Part shown: one piece after another, positions 8,766 through 18,289 of the stretch
Layout of the letters: the number at the start of each line of letters is the position of its first letter
Position numbering within the stretch: the first letter of the stretch is position 1
Position numbers and translations under genes: made by a program
Assembly (NCBI RefSeq): GCF_003121985.1
Contig: NZ_QEWP01000010.1
Location: 62,001-126,000 of the forward strand
Direction of reading: 5' to 3'
Length of the DNA stretch: 64,000 bases
DNA from: Marinilabilia rubra
Lineage (GTDB): Bacteria > Bacteroidota > Bacteroidia > Bacteroidales > Marinilabiliaceae
The notes under the pieces: generated by a model
The model's input: only the letters and a program-made list of their open reading frames with translations
Told to the model about the DNA's origin: nothing
Database searches by the model: none

Positions 8766-11700
8766 ATGGAAAAATACAATATAGAACAGTTAAGTGACGG
8801 AACTTTAAGCCGTTTCCCGGTCTGGAGAGCCTTCGTTCGATCGGGGCTTTACAAGGCCTGTAAACAAACCGGTTTCCGGGTTTCTCTCATCGCTATGCTG
8901 ATGATTGCTCATTCTGCCTGGGGACAAACCGGCAATGTTCAAATAACGGTTTTGGATGATAAAGGCAAACCTGTTTCGGGAGCCAGAGTGGAAGCACTTG
9001 GGAGTAGTAACATTGTCTCAAAAAGTAACAATGAGGGAGTGGCGGTATTGAATACCGATTCAACAGGGCTGATAAAGGTATCTTACTCTAACATGGAAAA
9101 TACCTTTGCCATTGATTCTTCCGATGAAGTTATCAGGTTGGATAACAGTGATAAGAAAATTAAAATGGGATATGGCTTTGAGAAGTCACCGGATCAGGTT
9201 ACCGCTTCAGTGGATGTGGTATATTCTGATGAGCTTGAAACTAATTCGGTGCTTGATCCTGCAGAAAGTCTTTTTGGACAGCTTTCAGGCTTGACGGTTT
9301 TACAAAACGGGGGTGAACCCTGGAACCGGAATCCGGATATGTTTATTCGTGGCAAGGGAACTCTGAACAACAGCTCAATGCTTGTACTCGTTGATGGTTT
9401 TGAGCGGGACTTGTCGTCTCTTTCATTGCCCGAAATTGAGAGTGTTTCGGTACTGAAAGACGGAGCTGCCCTGGCTATGTATGGGCAGCGGGGAGCCAAT
9501 GGTGTTATTTTGGTGACTACTAAGCGGGGAGAGTATAACTCGTTTAATGTGGATGTCTCTTTTGAACAGGGTTTTAATATGCCATTCCGTACACCGGAGT
9601 TTTTAGATGCCTATGATTATGCGATGGCCGTTAACGAAGCCAGTGCATTAGACGGCAATCCTTTTGTTTATTCCGAGTATGATCTGGAAGATTTCAGAAA
9701 CGGAACGCAACCCTCCTTTTTTCCTGATGTGGACTGGTGGGGTGAGACTTTGAGGGATTATGGAACCTCTACTAATTTTAACTCCAGTTTCCGGGGTGGT
9801 GGAGAATCGATAAAATATTTTGTATCTCTTAATTATCAGAATGAAAGGGGTTTGTTTGACAATACGGAACTGGATGACCGGTATAACAGTCAAATGAAAT
9901 ACGACCGGTTTAATTTCAGAACCAACCTGGATATTGATCTGACTAAAACAACCAAATTTATGGTTAATGTTGGTGGTTCAATCAATGGAAGAAAAGAGCC
10001 CGGTGCCCGTGTTAGTGGCGTGATGAATGCCTTGTACAGTGTGCCTTCTGCTGCTTTCCCGGTAGAAACATTTAATGGTGTATGGGGTGGAACGGAATAC
10101 TATGACAACAATCCGGTGGCCTTGGTTTCTTCAACCGGTATGCGTCAACCCCACAGTCGCGAGCTCAATGCCGACGGGCGAATTATACAGGATTTAAGTG
10201 CCTGGCTGGAAGGTTTGTCTGCAGAGGTTGCAGTTGGTTATGACAATGATGTAGCCTACTGGGAAAATAAAACACGGGATTTTCTTTATGAAAGCATTGC
10301 TGTATCACGTAACCCGGAAACAGGGGCTATTGCAGATACTACGGTTGCCAGGTATGGTAGTGAAACTGATTTGAACTTTTCGGACAATTTTGGTGGTCAA
10401 AGACGCCATGCGACTCTTTATGGAAAAGTAAATTACGACACCTCCTGGGGGGAGAATGAACTCACTACTTCTGTGATGTATCATCAGGATAAACGGGTTA
10501 ACGACGGACAGTATAACACCTTTTTGCATCAAAATGCAATGGCTTCTGCCAGTTATGCCTATCGCAACCGTTACTTTATAGACGGAGTATTGTCATACAG
10601 CGGGAGCAGTGTATTGCCGGAAGATGAGCGCTTTGGTATTTTTCCTGCATTGTCGGCAGGATGGCTTGTCAGCCGTGAAGATTTTCTGAAGAACAGCAGG
10701 TTGATTGATTATCTTAAACTTCGCGCATCGTGGGGAATGAGTGGGAATGACATCATGGCCCCTAATTTGTATGACCAGGGATTTTACTCTGGGGGTGGAT
10801 ATTTCTTTACCGATAACAATAACAATGCTGGCGGAATAAGAGAGGGGCATCTTCCTGTCATGGGATTAACCTATGAAAATTCCGTCAAAACCAATGTCGG
10901 ATTTGATATTGAGCTTTTGGATCATCTCTCAATGACGGTTGATGCTTTTTACGAAAAACGCAATGATATTCTGGTTTCAACAAACGGTTCTGTGCCCTCA
11001 CTGATTGGTGTGGGAAGAGCGTTGGAAAATGTAGGAGGAGTTGAAAATAAGGGAATTGAAGCTTCTGTTATGTGGGAAGACCAGATAGGTGCTTTCAGTT
11101 ATCATGTTGGTGGAAATTTCTCATTTGCCAGGAACGAGATTGTTGAAATGAATGAGGAATTTAAGCCCTACGACTATCTCAAGGAAACCGGAAATCCTGT
11201 TGGTCAGCAATTCGGTCTTGAAACACTCGGATTTTTTGCAGACCAGGCGGACATTGACAACAGTCCCCGTCAGTTGTTCTCGGAAGTTCGTCCCGGTGAT
11301 GTGAAGTACAAGGATCAAAACGGTGACAATGTTATTGATGAATTGGATGTTGTTCCTATGGGTTATGCCGGTGGCTATCCTGAAATTTATTATGCTTCCA
11401 ATATTGGTTTTGAATTCAAAGGATTTGGCGTGGAAGCCTTATTTCAGGGAATCGCCAATCAGACCTTATACTTGAATACCAAAAGTGTATTCTGGCCCCT
11501 GAGAGGTCAAAACACGATTTCTACTTTTTCGGCCGACCGCTGGACGCCTGAGACCGCTGAGACAGCAACGCTTCCAAGATTATCATTGGTTGAAAATGCC
11601 AATAATTACCGCAAAAACGATATATGGCTTACCAGCGGCGATTACCTGAAGCTTCGCAAAGTGGAAGTGTATTACAATTTTTCTGACCGGCTGATGAATA

Positions 11701-11846
11701 AACTGAATATGAAATCGGCCAAATTATTTGTGAGAGGAATGAATCTGCTTTCCATTGATATGGTTGACGTGGTGGATCCGGAAGAAACCGGTGTTACCTA
11801 TCCTACTCTCTCTTCTTATCATGTTGGCATTAACCTCGGTTTTTAA
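8766..11846 (+). CDS. SusC-like TonB-dependent outer-membrane glycan transporter (pair 2), divergent N-terminus
   Basis: Second importer of the locus, 1026 residues. The plug signature (VSVLKDGAALAMYGQRGANG, then VILVTTKRG) and the C-terminal barrel ending in NLGF are clear. The N-terminus differs from pair 1: about 35 polar, Arg/Lys-rich residues precede the hydrophobic stretch VSLIAMLMIAHSAWGQ, and the regulatory-like domain after it (about 55-120, VQITVLDDKGKPVSGARV) is poorly conserved. Such long n-regions occur in some SusC proteins, so the ATG at 8766 is kept; an internal start is possible. Its SusD follows after 12 bp. The two pairs may import different-sized or differently sulfated products of the same glycan. 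Confidence 0.95.
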   Translation: MEKYNIEQLSDGTLSRFPVWRAFVRSGLYKACKQTGFRVSLIAMLMIAHSAWGQTGNVQITVLDDKGKPVSGARVEALGSSNIVSKSNNEGVAVLNTDSTGLIKVSYSNMENTFAIDSSDEVIRLDNSDKKIKMGYGFEKSPDQVTASVDVVYSDELETNSVLDPAESLFGQLSGLTVLQNGGEPWNRNPDMFIRGKGTLNNSSMLVLVDGFERDLSSLSLPEIESVSVLKDGAALAMYGQRGANGVILVTTKRGEYNSFNVDVSFEQGFNMPFRTPEFLDAYDYAMAVNEASALDGNPFVYSEYDLEDFRNGTQPSFFPDVDWWGETLRDYGTSTNFNSSFRGGGESIKYFVSLNYQNERGLFDNTELDDRYNSQMKYDRFNFRTNLDIDLTKTTKFMVNVGGSINGRKEPGARVSGVMNALYSVPSAAFPVETFNGVWGGTEYYDNNPVALVSSTGMRQPHSRELNADGRIIQDLSAWLEGLSAEVAVGYDNDVAYWENKTRDFLYESIAVSRNPETGAIADTTVARYGSETDLNFSDNFGGQRRHATLYGKVNYDTSWGENELTTSVMYHQDKRVNDGQYNTFLHQNAMASASYAYRNRYFIDGVLSYSGSSVLPEDERFGIFPALSAGWLVSREDFLKNSRLIDYLKLRASWGMSGNDIMAPNLYDQGFYSGGGYFFTDNNNNAGGIREGHLPVMGLTYENSVKTNVGFDIELLDHLSMTVDAFYEKRNDILVSTNGSVPSLIGVGRALENVGGVENKGIEASVMWEDQIGAFSYHVGGNFSFARNEIVEMNEEFKPYDYLKETGNPVGQQFGLETLGFFADQADIDNSPRQLFSEVRPGDVKYKDQNGDNVIDELDVVPMGYAGGYPEIYYASNIGFEFKGFGVEALFQGIANQTLYLNTKSVFWPLRGQNTISTFSADRWTPETAETATLPRLSLVENANNYRKNDIWLTSGDYLKLRKVEVYYNFSDRLMNKLNMKSAKLFVRGMNLLSIDMVDVVDPEETGVTYPTLSSYHVGINLGF

Positions 11847-11858
11847 AAAAGATCTATT

Positions 11859-13517
11859 ATGAGGATAAAAGAATATATAAAATATGGATTGCTCGGCTTA
11901 CTGGTTTTTACTGCCGGAAGTTGTGAGTATTTAGAATACGATGAAACCTCTTACAACCGGAAAGAGGACGTGTTTAGTGATTTCGGACGTACCAAGAACT
12001 TTTTGACAGGTATTTATTCTTATCTGCCCACCGATTTTAACAGTATTGACGGGGCCATGCGATCATCGGCTTCTGATGAAGCGGAGCATGTTTGGGACTT
12101 GTCCAATGTTCAGAGATTTAATGATGGCAGCTGGAGTGCTATCCAGCCCCTTGACAATGTATGGGGAGATATGTATTCAGGCATCCGGGCTGTAAACCTC
12201 TTTCTTGAAGAGACCGAGGGCCAGGAGTTTCCTGAAGAGCGCTGGAATGAAGATTATCATGAAATGATGGAACAGTTTGAGATGTACCCTTATGAAGCGC
12301 GGTTTCTCAGAGCTTTCTTCTACTTCGAGTTAATCAAAAGGTATAAGAATGTGCCCTTGATTACGGAGGTACTAACACCTGAAGAGGCAAAAAATGTGGC
12401 TCAGGATTCGTTTGATGATGTGCTCAGTTTTATCGTTCAGGAGTGCGATGAAGTAGCCAGGGAACTACCTTCTGATTTTGGTGAATTTTCGGCTGTAAAA
12501 GAAACCGGAAGGGTGACAAAAGGGGCTGCATTGGCTCTTAAAACCAGATCATTACTTTATGCTGCCAGTCCATTGCACAATATTTCCGGAGATCTTACAC
12601 TTTGGCAGGAAGCTGCCCAAGCAGGCAAAGAGATCATTGATTCCGGCTGGTATTCACTGGAAAGTAATTATGAGAATGTGGTTAATAATTATACCAGCTC
12701 CGAATTGATACTCGGTAGAAGAGAAGCGGCAACTAACGGATTTGAGAAACGAAATTTCCCCATTGGCTTTGAAGGGGGCAACACAGGTACCTGTCCTACA
12801 CAAAACCTGGTGGATGCTTATGAAATGGTTGAGTCCGGCTTGCCAATAACCGATGGTGAGTCCGGGTTTGATCCCATATTTCCATACTCCGGGCGTGATC
12901 CAAGGTTGGAACAAACCGTTATTCTGAACAATTCCGTTTGGAAAGGCCAGGTGGTAGAAATTTTTTATGGCGGGGTTAATGGCCAACCCAAAGATAACGC
13001 TACTGAAACGGGTTACTATCTCAAAAAATATGTAATCGAGTCGGTAAATCTGGAGCCTAACAATACCAATTCAAAAGAACATACATGGGTGCTTTTCCGA
13101 TATGCCGAGGTTTTGCTGAATTATGCCGAGGCCATGAACGAAGCTTATGGACCAGAAGATGCAGCAGACATGGGGATGACTGCCCTTGCAGCTGTAAATG
13201 AAGTTAGACAGCGTGCCGGAATGCCTGATTTCCCGGCCGGTATGACACAGGATGAATTCCGGGCGAAACTCAGAAACGAACGACGGGTGGAACTGGCCTT
13301 TGAGGACCATCGCTTCTGGGACGTAAGGCGCTGGATGATTGGCGATGAAACAACGGATATTTATGCTGTTAACATTGCCAGGAATCCTTATGGAGGTTTT
13401 GCTTATGAAACTACTTTGCTTGAAGAACGTGTGTTTGAGGAAAAGATGAATTTGTATCCTATTCCTCAGGCAGAGATTTACAAGAATCCGAATCTGGAAC
13501 AAAACCCCGGGTGGTAA
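11859..13517 (+). CDS. SusD-like surface glycan-binding lipoprotein (pair 2)
   Basis: A 552-residue RagB/SusD protein, partner of the preceding SusC. The signal ends in a lipobox TAGSC (Cys near residue 23). The helical N-terminal half (YPYEARFLRAFFYFELIKRY) and the C-terminal block (FRYAEVLLNYAEAMNEA, then ERRVELAFEDHRFWDVRRW) are the family marks, ending NPGW. It overlaps nothing and is followed after 13 bp by a GH128-like lipoprotein, so enzymes probably share the transcript. Confidence 0.96.
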   Translation: MRIKEYIKYGLLGLLVFTAGSCEYLEYDETSYNRKEDVFSDFGRTKNFLTGIYSYLPTDFNSIDGAMRSSASDEAEHVWDLSNVQRFNDGSWSAIQPLDNVWGDMYSGIRAVNLFLEETEGQEFPEERWNEDYHEMMEQFEMYPYEARFLRAFFYFELIKRYKNVPLITEVLTPEEAKNVAQDSFDDVLSFIVQECDEVARELPSDFGEFSAVKETGRVTKGAALALKTRSLLYAASPLHNISGDLTLWQEAAQAGKEIIDSGWYSLESNYENVVNNYTSSELILGRREAATNGFEKRNFPIGFEGGNTGTCPTQNLVDAYEMVESGLPITDGESGFDPIFPYSGRDPRLEQTVILNNSVWKGQVVEIFYGGVNGQPKDNATETGYYLKKYVIESVNLEPNNTNSKEHTWVLFRYAEVLLNYAEAMNEAYGPEDAADMGMTALAAVNEVRQRAGMPDFPAGMTQDEFRAKLRNERRVELAFEDHRFWDVRRWMIGDETTDIYAVNIARNPYGGFAYETTLLEERVFEEKMNLYPIPQAEIYKNPNLEQNPGW

Positions 13518-13530
13518 AATTTGATTAGCT

Positions 13531-14874
13531 ATGAAGAAGATATTTTCCATATTATTTGTTTTTGCAACTCTTTTTTCGTCTTGCGATGAGAAGTTTGCAG
13601 AAGGTGATTTCAACTTCTATGATATTGAAGAACCTGAAAATACCAATACATTAAACTCTATGCCTGAAATAGGCAAAAAGGGAATTGGGATGACAACCAG
13701 ATTAGGGACTTCATGGTCATATAATGTGTCTGATCTGAAGGTGCACTGGCACTATAGTTGGGGGTCTGATTTGCTTGATTTAGAGCCTGATAATATTGAT
13801 TTTGTTCCCATGATTTGGGGGAAGGGCATTGACGAAGAAAGAATTGCCGAGTTGCAAGCTTTGAAAGAAGAAGGCAAAATCAGATATCTGCTGGGATTTA
13901 ATGAACCCGACAAGCAGAATCAGGCAAATATGACTGTAGATGAAGCCATTGAGCAATGGCCCTCGCTCGAGGAGGTTGGAGTCCCCCTGGGTAGTCCTGC
14001 TCCGGTAAACCCTACCGGTGATTGGATGCAGGAATTTATGCAAAGAGCTGATGAAAACGGTCTCCGCGTTGACTTTGTCTGTGTGCATTGGTATGGCGGG
14101 GTTAATCCTGACGGTTTATTGAACAAGCTGGAAGAAGTGTATGATCTTTACGGAAAACCCATCTGGATTACTGAGTTTGCACCTGCCGACTGGGATGCCA
14201 CCACTCCTGAGGAAAACCGGCATTCTCCTGAAGAGGTAATGTCTTTTATGCAAACTGTTTTGCCAAAACTGGAGGACCTTGGTTATCTGCAGCGATACGC
14301 CTGGTTCTCTTTTAACCAGGACAGTCCTCAGGGCACGTCATCGGCGCTCTTTGATGAAGATGGCAATCTTACTGCTCTTGGCGAATTCTATGCCAATTTT
14401 GAACCTAATGTTTATATAGGAGAAGGCAAGGAGCCCTATGTTGATCCGGCCATTGTTTTCCAGGACGGTTTTGAAACATACGACCCCGGTGCAGATCTGG
14501 GCGGAAAAGGTTATAGTGTTTGGGAAGGTAATGCAAACGTTGCTTCAGGTGATGCTTTTAGTGGGGATAATTTTGCACAATGCGAACCGAATAATAACAG
14601 TTTCTATTTTAGAAAAAAACTGACCCTCGAGGAAGGAAAAACATACACATTTGAGGTGATGACGAAAAGTCCGGAAGGCAAAAATCACAAGGCCGTCGCA
14701 AAAATTGGTGATCGAAATATTGGAGGTGATCTTGTAAGTTCTACAGAATGGACTAAAAGTAGTTACACTTTTACCACGGGCGAAGGTGAAACGAAGGCAA
14801 TAGTCTTTATCTACAGTTGGCCTGTGAGTAGGGTTGATGTGGATGATATTACAATTAAAGAAGTTGTTGAATAA
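13531..14874 (+). CDS. GH128-like glycoside hydrolase lipoprotein with C-terminal carbohydrate-binding-like module
   Basis: The 447 residues start with a lipoprotein signal (LFSSC, Cys at residue 17). Residues about 45-290 are a TIM-barrel domain of the glycosyl-hydrolase catalytic-core type (Asl1/GH128-like), with proposed acid/base Glu125 in LGFNEPD, nucleophile Glu215 in IWITEF, and VHWYGG between them. Known GH128 members cut beta-1,3-glucan; here the locus suggests a related beta-linked, perhaps sulfated, galactan, which is inference. Residues about 307-447 are a beta-rich module (DGFETYDPG, then FYFRKKLTLEEGKTYTFEV) repeated in the next two genes. It lies 13 bp after SusD2 and is followed by a strong terminator hairpin, so it probably ends the first operon. 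A surface-exposed endo-acting enzyme is the best guess. Confidence 0.8.
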   Translation: MKKIFSILFVFATLFSSCDEKFAEGDFNFYDIEEPENTNTLNSMPEIGKKGIGMTTRLGTSWSYNVSDLKVHWHYSWGSDLLDLEPDNIDFVPMIWGKGIDEERIAELQALKEEGKIRYLLGFNEPDKQNQANMTVDEAIEQWPSLEEVGVPLGSPAPVNPTGDWMQEFMQRADENGLRVDFVCVHWYGGVNPDGLLNKLEEVYDLYGKPIWITEFAPADWDATTPEENRHSPEEVMSFMQTVLPKLEDLGYLQRYAWFSFNQDSPQGTSSALFDEDGNLTALGEFYANFEPNVYIGEGKEPYVDPAIVFQDGFETYDPGADLGGKGYSVWEGNANVASGDAFSGDNFAQCEPNNNSFYFRKKLTLEEGKTYTFEVMTKSPEGKNHKAVAKIGDRNIGGDLVSSTEWTKSSYTFTTGEGETKAIVFIYSWPVSRVDVDDITIKEVVE

Positions 14875-14886
14875 ATAGGTTTCAAG

Positions 14887-14913
14887 AGAGAGGGAATAAT
14901 CCCTCTCTTTATT
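14887..14913 (+). terminator. Rho-independent terminator after the first GH128-like gene
   Basis: Perfect 9-bp stem AGAGAGGGA (14887-14895) with TCCCTCTCT (14900-14908) around a 4-base loop, followed by T-rich sequence. It lies 13 bp past the stop at 14874 and so closes the susCD-susCD-GH128 transcript, or attenuates it. Confidence 0.8.
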
Positions 14914-14940
14914 GTTGTTTTATATTAAATTAATTATGTT

Positions 14941-15696
14941 ATGAAAAAATCATTACTGTTTATTATCGGAATTTTTATGGGTTTAGCGACCATAAAAGCG
15001 CAAACTGTCGTTTTTGAAGACGGATTTGAAAGTTATACTCATGGTGATAACCTGACTGGACAAGGTTATTCTGTATGGGAAGGAAGTGCCACCGTGACAA
15101 ATGCAGCAGAGGCCGGAGGTGATGCATTTAGTGGGAGTAATTTTGCTCAATGCGAGCCGAGTGGTAACAGTTTCTATTTTAGAAAAAATCTGACGCTCGA
15201 GGAAGGCAAAACCTACACGTTTGAGGTTATGACGAAAAGCCCGGATGGAAAAAATCACAAGGCTGTTGCAAAAGTTGGCGATCGTAATATTGCAGGAGAC
15301 CTGGTAGGGGCAACAGACTGGACAAAAACCAGTATTACTTTTACCGTGGAAGCTGGTGAAACTGAGGCTATAATGTGGGTTTATAGTTGGCCACAGAGTC
15401 GTGTGGATATTGATGAATTTAAGGTGATTGAGGAGAGTGCAACTGCCATTTCAAAAGTGAAAGTTGATGGTCCACGCGTTACAAGAGCTGCTTCAGGAGA
15501 GTTCAAAGTATCTACTGATAATAAAGTCTCTTCAATTAGTGTATATACATCCAGTGGCCAGCTTGTAAAACAAATGACCAACGCAGGAGACTCAGAGGTT
15601 ACGTTTAACCTTAATGGCCAGTCACAAGGCTTGTATATTCTTCGTATAGTGGATGTCCGGGGCAATGTTTCTGTGAAAAAAGTGGTTAATAATTAA
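14941..15696 (+). CDS. Stand-alone carbohydrate-binding-like module with T9SS sorting domain
   Basis: A 251-residue protein with no catalytic domain. It has a signal peptide ending ATIKAQ (residue 21), then one copy of the module (about 22-168) that also ends the previous protein, with near-identical stretches such as NSFYFRKNLTLEEGKTYTFE. The remainder (about 172-251) resembles a Por/T9SS type-A sorting domain (VSSISVYTSSGQLVKQM, GLYILRIVDVRG, SVKKVV), so it is probably exported and anchored at the cell surface. The likely role is to bind the polysaccharide next to the SusC/D pairs. The module is not one I can assign to a numbered CBM family. DNA identity to the preceding gene's module is high even at third codon positions, suggesting recent duplication. 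Confidence 0.75.
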   Translation: MKKSLLFIIGIFMGLATIKAQTVVFEDGFESYTHGDNLTGQGYSVWEGSATVTNAAEAGGDAFSGSNFAQCEPSGNSFYFRKNLTLEEGKTYTFEVMTKSPDGKNHKAVAKVGDRNIAGDLVGATDWTKTSITFTVEAGETEAIMWVYSWPQSRVDIDEFKVIEESATAISKVKVDGPRVTRAASGEFKVSTDNKVSSISVYTSSGQLVKQMTNAGDSEVTFNLNGQSQGLYILRIVDVRGNVSVKKVVNN

Positions 15697-15700
15697 TTAA

Positions 15701-15749
15701 AAAATGCCTGACTTGGTATGGTTGCACATATTCCCAAGTCAGGCATTTT
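15701..15749 (+). terminator. Long perfect hairpin terminator after the binding-module gene
   Basis: A 16-bp perfect inverted repeat (15701-15716 with 15734-15749, core GCCTGACTTGG/CCAAGTCAGGC) with a 17-base loop starts 5 bp after the stop. The outer arms are A-rich on the left and T-rich on the right, so it could work in either direction; on this layout it ends the single-gene transcript. Confidence 0.75.
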
Positions 15750-15834
15750 GCATTTTAACCGCCTATCACCCTTCCTGGAATCGAGCCAAATGGGAAATTA
15801 TTTGGGTAGAGTTGCATAAATAAAACTTAAAAGG

Positions 15835-15871
15835 TACCCCGTGAGAGGGAATTGATCTCTTTTTCGGGGTA
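15835..15871 (+). promoter_or_regulatory. Hairpin in the leader of the second GH128-like gene
   Basis: TACCCCG (15835-15841) pairs with CGGGGTA (15865-15871); an inner GAGAG/CTCTT pairing extends it. The hairpin ends only 11 bp before the ATG at 15883, so it may be a remnant terminator or an mRNA leader structure affecting translation. Only the pairing is seen. Confidence 0.4.
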
Positions 15872-15882
15872 TTTACTAAATA

Positions 15883-18198
15883 ATGTATAGAAGAATGTTA
15901 AAGCAATTATTATTTTTTGTGGGAGTGCTTTTACCTTTTAATTTAAGCGCTCAGGATTATGTGTGGACAGGTGCCGCAGGTAGCAACGATTTTTTTGATG
16001 AAGCCAATTGGCGGAATCCGGTTTCTGATGATAATCCTGTTTCCGGGGCTATTGAGCCGGGAGTGAGTATTGACTTGTCACTGATCCTTAAGGATACGCC
16101 GCAGACGGTTGTTGCCAATGGAGATATATCTCTTGGATCAGGAAGTTTATCAGTGGAAGGAGCATCTCTTTCCGGAACGGCTTTCTCCGATGGTGATTTA
16201 TCCATCCTTGCTGAGGGCTATGTTTCATTGAGTGGAGCAACCCCATTGGGAGCAACTGTTGAAATTGATTTTCAGAGCGGGCTCGGTTGGGTCAAACTGC
16301 CTGAAATAAGCCCTGCTGATGTCTTAAACAATCATCTGGCCTCCTTCCTTATCTCCGGAACTGCTGCTGTATATCACGATAATATCAGAATAGACAATTA
16401 CTATGAGAGTGGTGCTTTGGTACGTCCCAATTTATCCTCTGCGGCTCCCATGATTGTTTTTGATGAGCCTGAATTGCAGGGCAACAATGCTCAAGTAGAA
16501 GTGGATAAGGTGCATAGTGCAAGTTCCATTCCGGAAGATTTAAACAATGCTATTGCTTCCTTTGAATTAAAACGGGGATACATGGCAACTCTGGCCATAA
16601 ATGAGGATGGTACCGGACTTAGCAAAGTTTATATTGCTTCTGAAGAAGATTTGTTGGTGGAAAACCTGCCTTTGAACCTTAGCGAAAAGATCTCTTTTAT
16701 ACGTGTCGTTCCCTGGAATTGGGTAGCTAAAAAAGGAATTGGGGGAAATGTTACTGGTCTGAATGAGACCTGGCACTATAAGTGGGGCAATAATGGGGTT
16801 TCTACCATTGAACGTGAAAATGTACCGATGGCCTGGGGAAAAGGAGGGGCTGATGATGCTTCAGATATAGAGCTATACAAGGGAAAGTATAAAACACCCC
16901 ACGTATTGGCTTTCAATGAGTCCGATAATTGTGACGATCAATCCGGGCAATGGGGGGATTTGTGTAATACAGACGTAGCGGTTGCTACCTACGAAAATTT
17001 AATGAAAACGGGCCTCCGTCTGGTTTCCCCATCTTGCCGTGAAAATGCTCCTTTTGGCTGGTTAAAAGAGTTTTACGATAAGGCCACTGCTCAAAATATC
17101 CGGATTGATGTAATCGGGGTTCATTGGTACGATTGGGGCAGCAATCCTAAAAATTCTCCCAATGCCGATCCTCAGCAGGTTTTCAACCGTTTTAAAAATT
17201 ATCTTCAAAGGGTATATGACCTATACCAACTACCCATTTGGATTACCGAGTTTAACGCCAATCCGAACCGAACTACAGCGGTAAATAAAGCATTTATGGA
17301 GTTGGCACTGCCCTATCTTGAGTCGTTGGATTATGTGGAGCGGTATGCCTGGTATCAGCCTAATTCTGATGTTGCCGACTACTACGATGGTTCCGGTAAT
17401 TACACAGATGTTGGATTGGTGTATAAAAACCAAAAATCCACTCCTTCTGTTTCTGATGCTTCGATTTCAGTTTCTTCCAATCTGGATGGTGCGCTTAATC
17501 GCGATCCATTAACTGTTTTTGAAGATTATTTCGAGACTTATACCGACGGGCAAAACCTGGGGAGTTTTTATACAGTATGGGAAGGTCCCGCCAATGCTGT
17601 GGATGCTTCTATTACCAATGATTCCGGATCTGCCTATGAAGGAACTAAGTTCGGGAAATCAAACAACAACAGGGAGGACTTTAATTTGAGAAAAACTTTT
17701 GAGCTTGAGGCCGGTAAAACTTATGTTTGGAAGCTGGCTACTAAGATGACAGATGGTGCTAAGCACGTAATGAAAGTTTTGCCGGATGATTCTTATCCAA
17801 CGCTGGAATGTTTTAACAGGGATTGGGAGGAGCATTCGGTTGAGTTTACCGTTAAGGAAGGGAGTGTTTCTGTGACCCTTTCCCTTTACAGGTGGCCGAC
17901 AAAAAATCTTTATTTCGACAATTTTGTCCTAAAGGAGAAAGAAACAGACACATCATTTGAAGATAATATCCGGTGGAATGAATGTAACTTCAGGGTTTAT
18001 CCCAATCCGGTAGTAGAAAAATTGAATCTTCAAAGCGATTGTGAGGCTCCACAGAATAACAGGATTGACATTGTAAATATCAATGGAGAGAAGGTTCTCG
18101 AATTTATGGATTACGAAGCCATGGATGTTTCTTCACTAACTTCCGGCCTTTACTTTTTGATCATGGGAAATCAGACTGTTAAATTTTTAAAGCGGTAA
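15883..18198 (+). CDS. GH128-like glycoside hydrolase with binding-like module and T9SS sorting domain
   Basis: A 771-residue multidomain secreted enzyme. The signal peptide (to about residue 24, NLSAQ) is followed by a beta-rich region of unknown type (about 25-270, starting VWTGAAGSNDFFDEANWRNP). The GH128-like barrel spans about 280-525, with acid/base Glu346 in LAFNESD, the VHWYDWG motif, and nucleophile Glu456 in IWITEF. Next comes a third, more divergent copy of the shared module (about 543-686) and a T9SS sorting domain (about 698-771, FRVYPNPVVEKL to VKFLKR). It is paralogous to the lipoprotein at 13531 but carries a different surface anchor and an extra N-terminal part. ATG at 15883 is used; an in-frame ATG at 15895 is equally plausible. 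Substrate not proven. Confidence 0.8.
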   Translation: MYRRMLKQLLFFVGVLLPFNLSAQDYVWTGAAGSNDFFDEANWRNPVSDDNPVSGAIEPGVSIDLSLILKDTPQTVVANGDISLGSGSLSVEGASLSGTAFSDGDLSILAEGYVSLSGATPLGATVEIDFQSGLGWVKLPEISPADVLNNHLASFLISGTAAVYHDNIRIDNYYESGALVRPNLSSAAPMIVFDEPELQGNNAQVEVDKVHSASSIPEDLNNAIASFELKRGYMATLAINEDGTGLSKVYIASEEDLLVENLPLNLSEKISFIRVVPWNWVAKKGIGGNVTGLNETWHYKWGNNGVSTIERENVPMAWGKGGADDASDIELYKGKYKTPHVLAFNESDNCDDQSGQWGDLCNTDVAVATYENLMKTGLRLVSPSCRENAPFGWLKEFYDKATAQNIRIDVIGVHWYDWGSNPKNSPNADPQQVFNRFKNYLQRVYDLYQLPIWITEFNANPNRTTAVNKAFMELALPYLESLDYVERYAWYQPNSDVADYYDGSGNYTDVGLVYKNQKSTPSVSDASISVSSNLDGALNRDPLTVFEDYFETYTDGQNLGSFYTVWEGPANAVDASITNDSGSAYEGTKFGKSNNNREDFNLRKTFELEAGKTYVWKLATKMTDGAKHVMKVLPDDSYPTLECFNRDWEEHSVEFTVKEGSVSVTLSLYRWPTKNLYFDNFVLKEKETDTSFEDNIRWNECNFRVYPNPVVEKLNLQSDCEAPQNNRIDIVNINGEKVLEFMDYEAMDVSSLTSGLYFLIMGNQTVKFLKR

Positions 18199-18289
18199 TG
18201 AATTCTGCCATGAACTGAGTGTGAAACCGGAGCAATGGAGCCGACAAGTAGAAAATGACCGGCTTTAGCAATTTCAAAAAATATGAACT

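Noticed and set aside
13071-13613. 180-codon open frame on the minus strand
   Set aside because: It overlaps the SusD2 end and the GH128-like start on the opposite strand, with no recognisable features.
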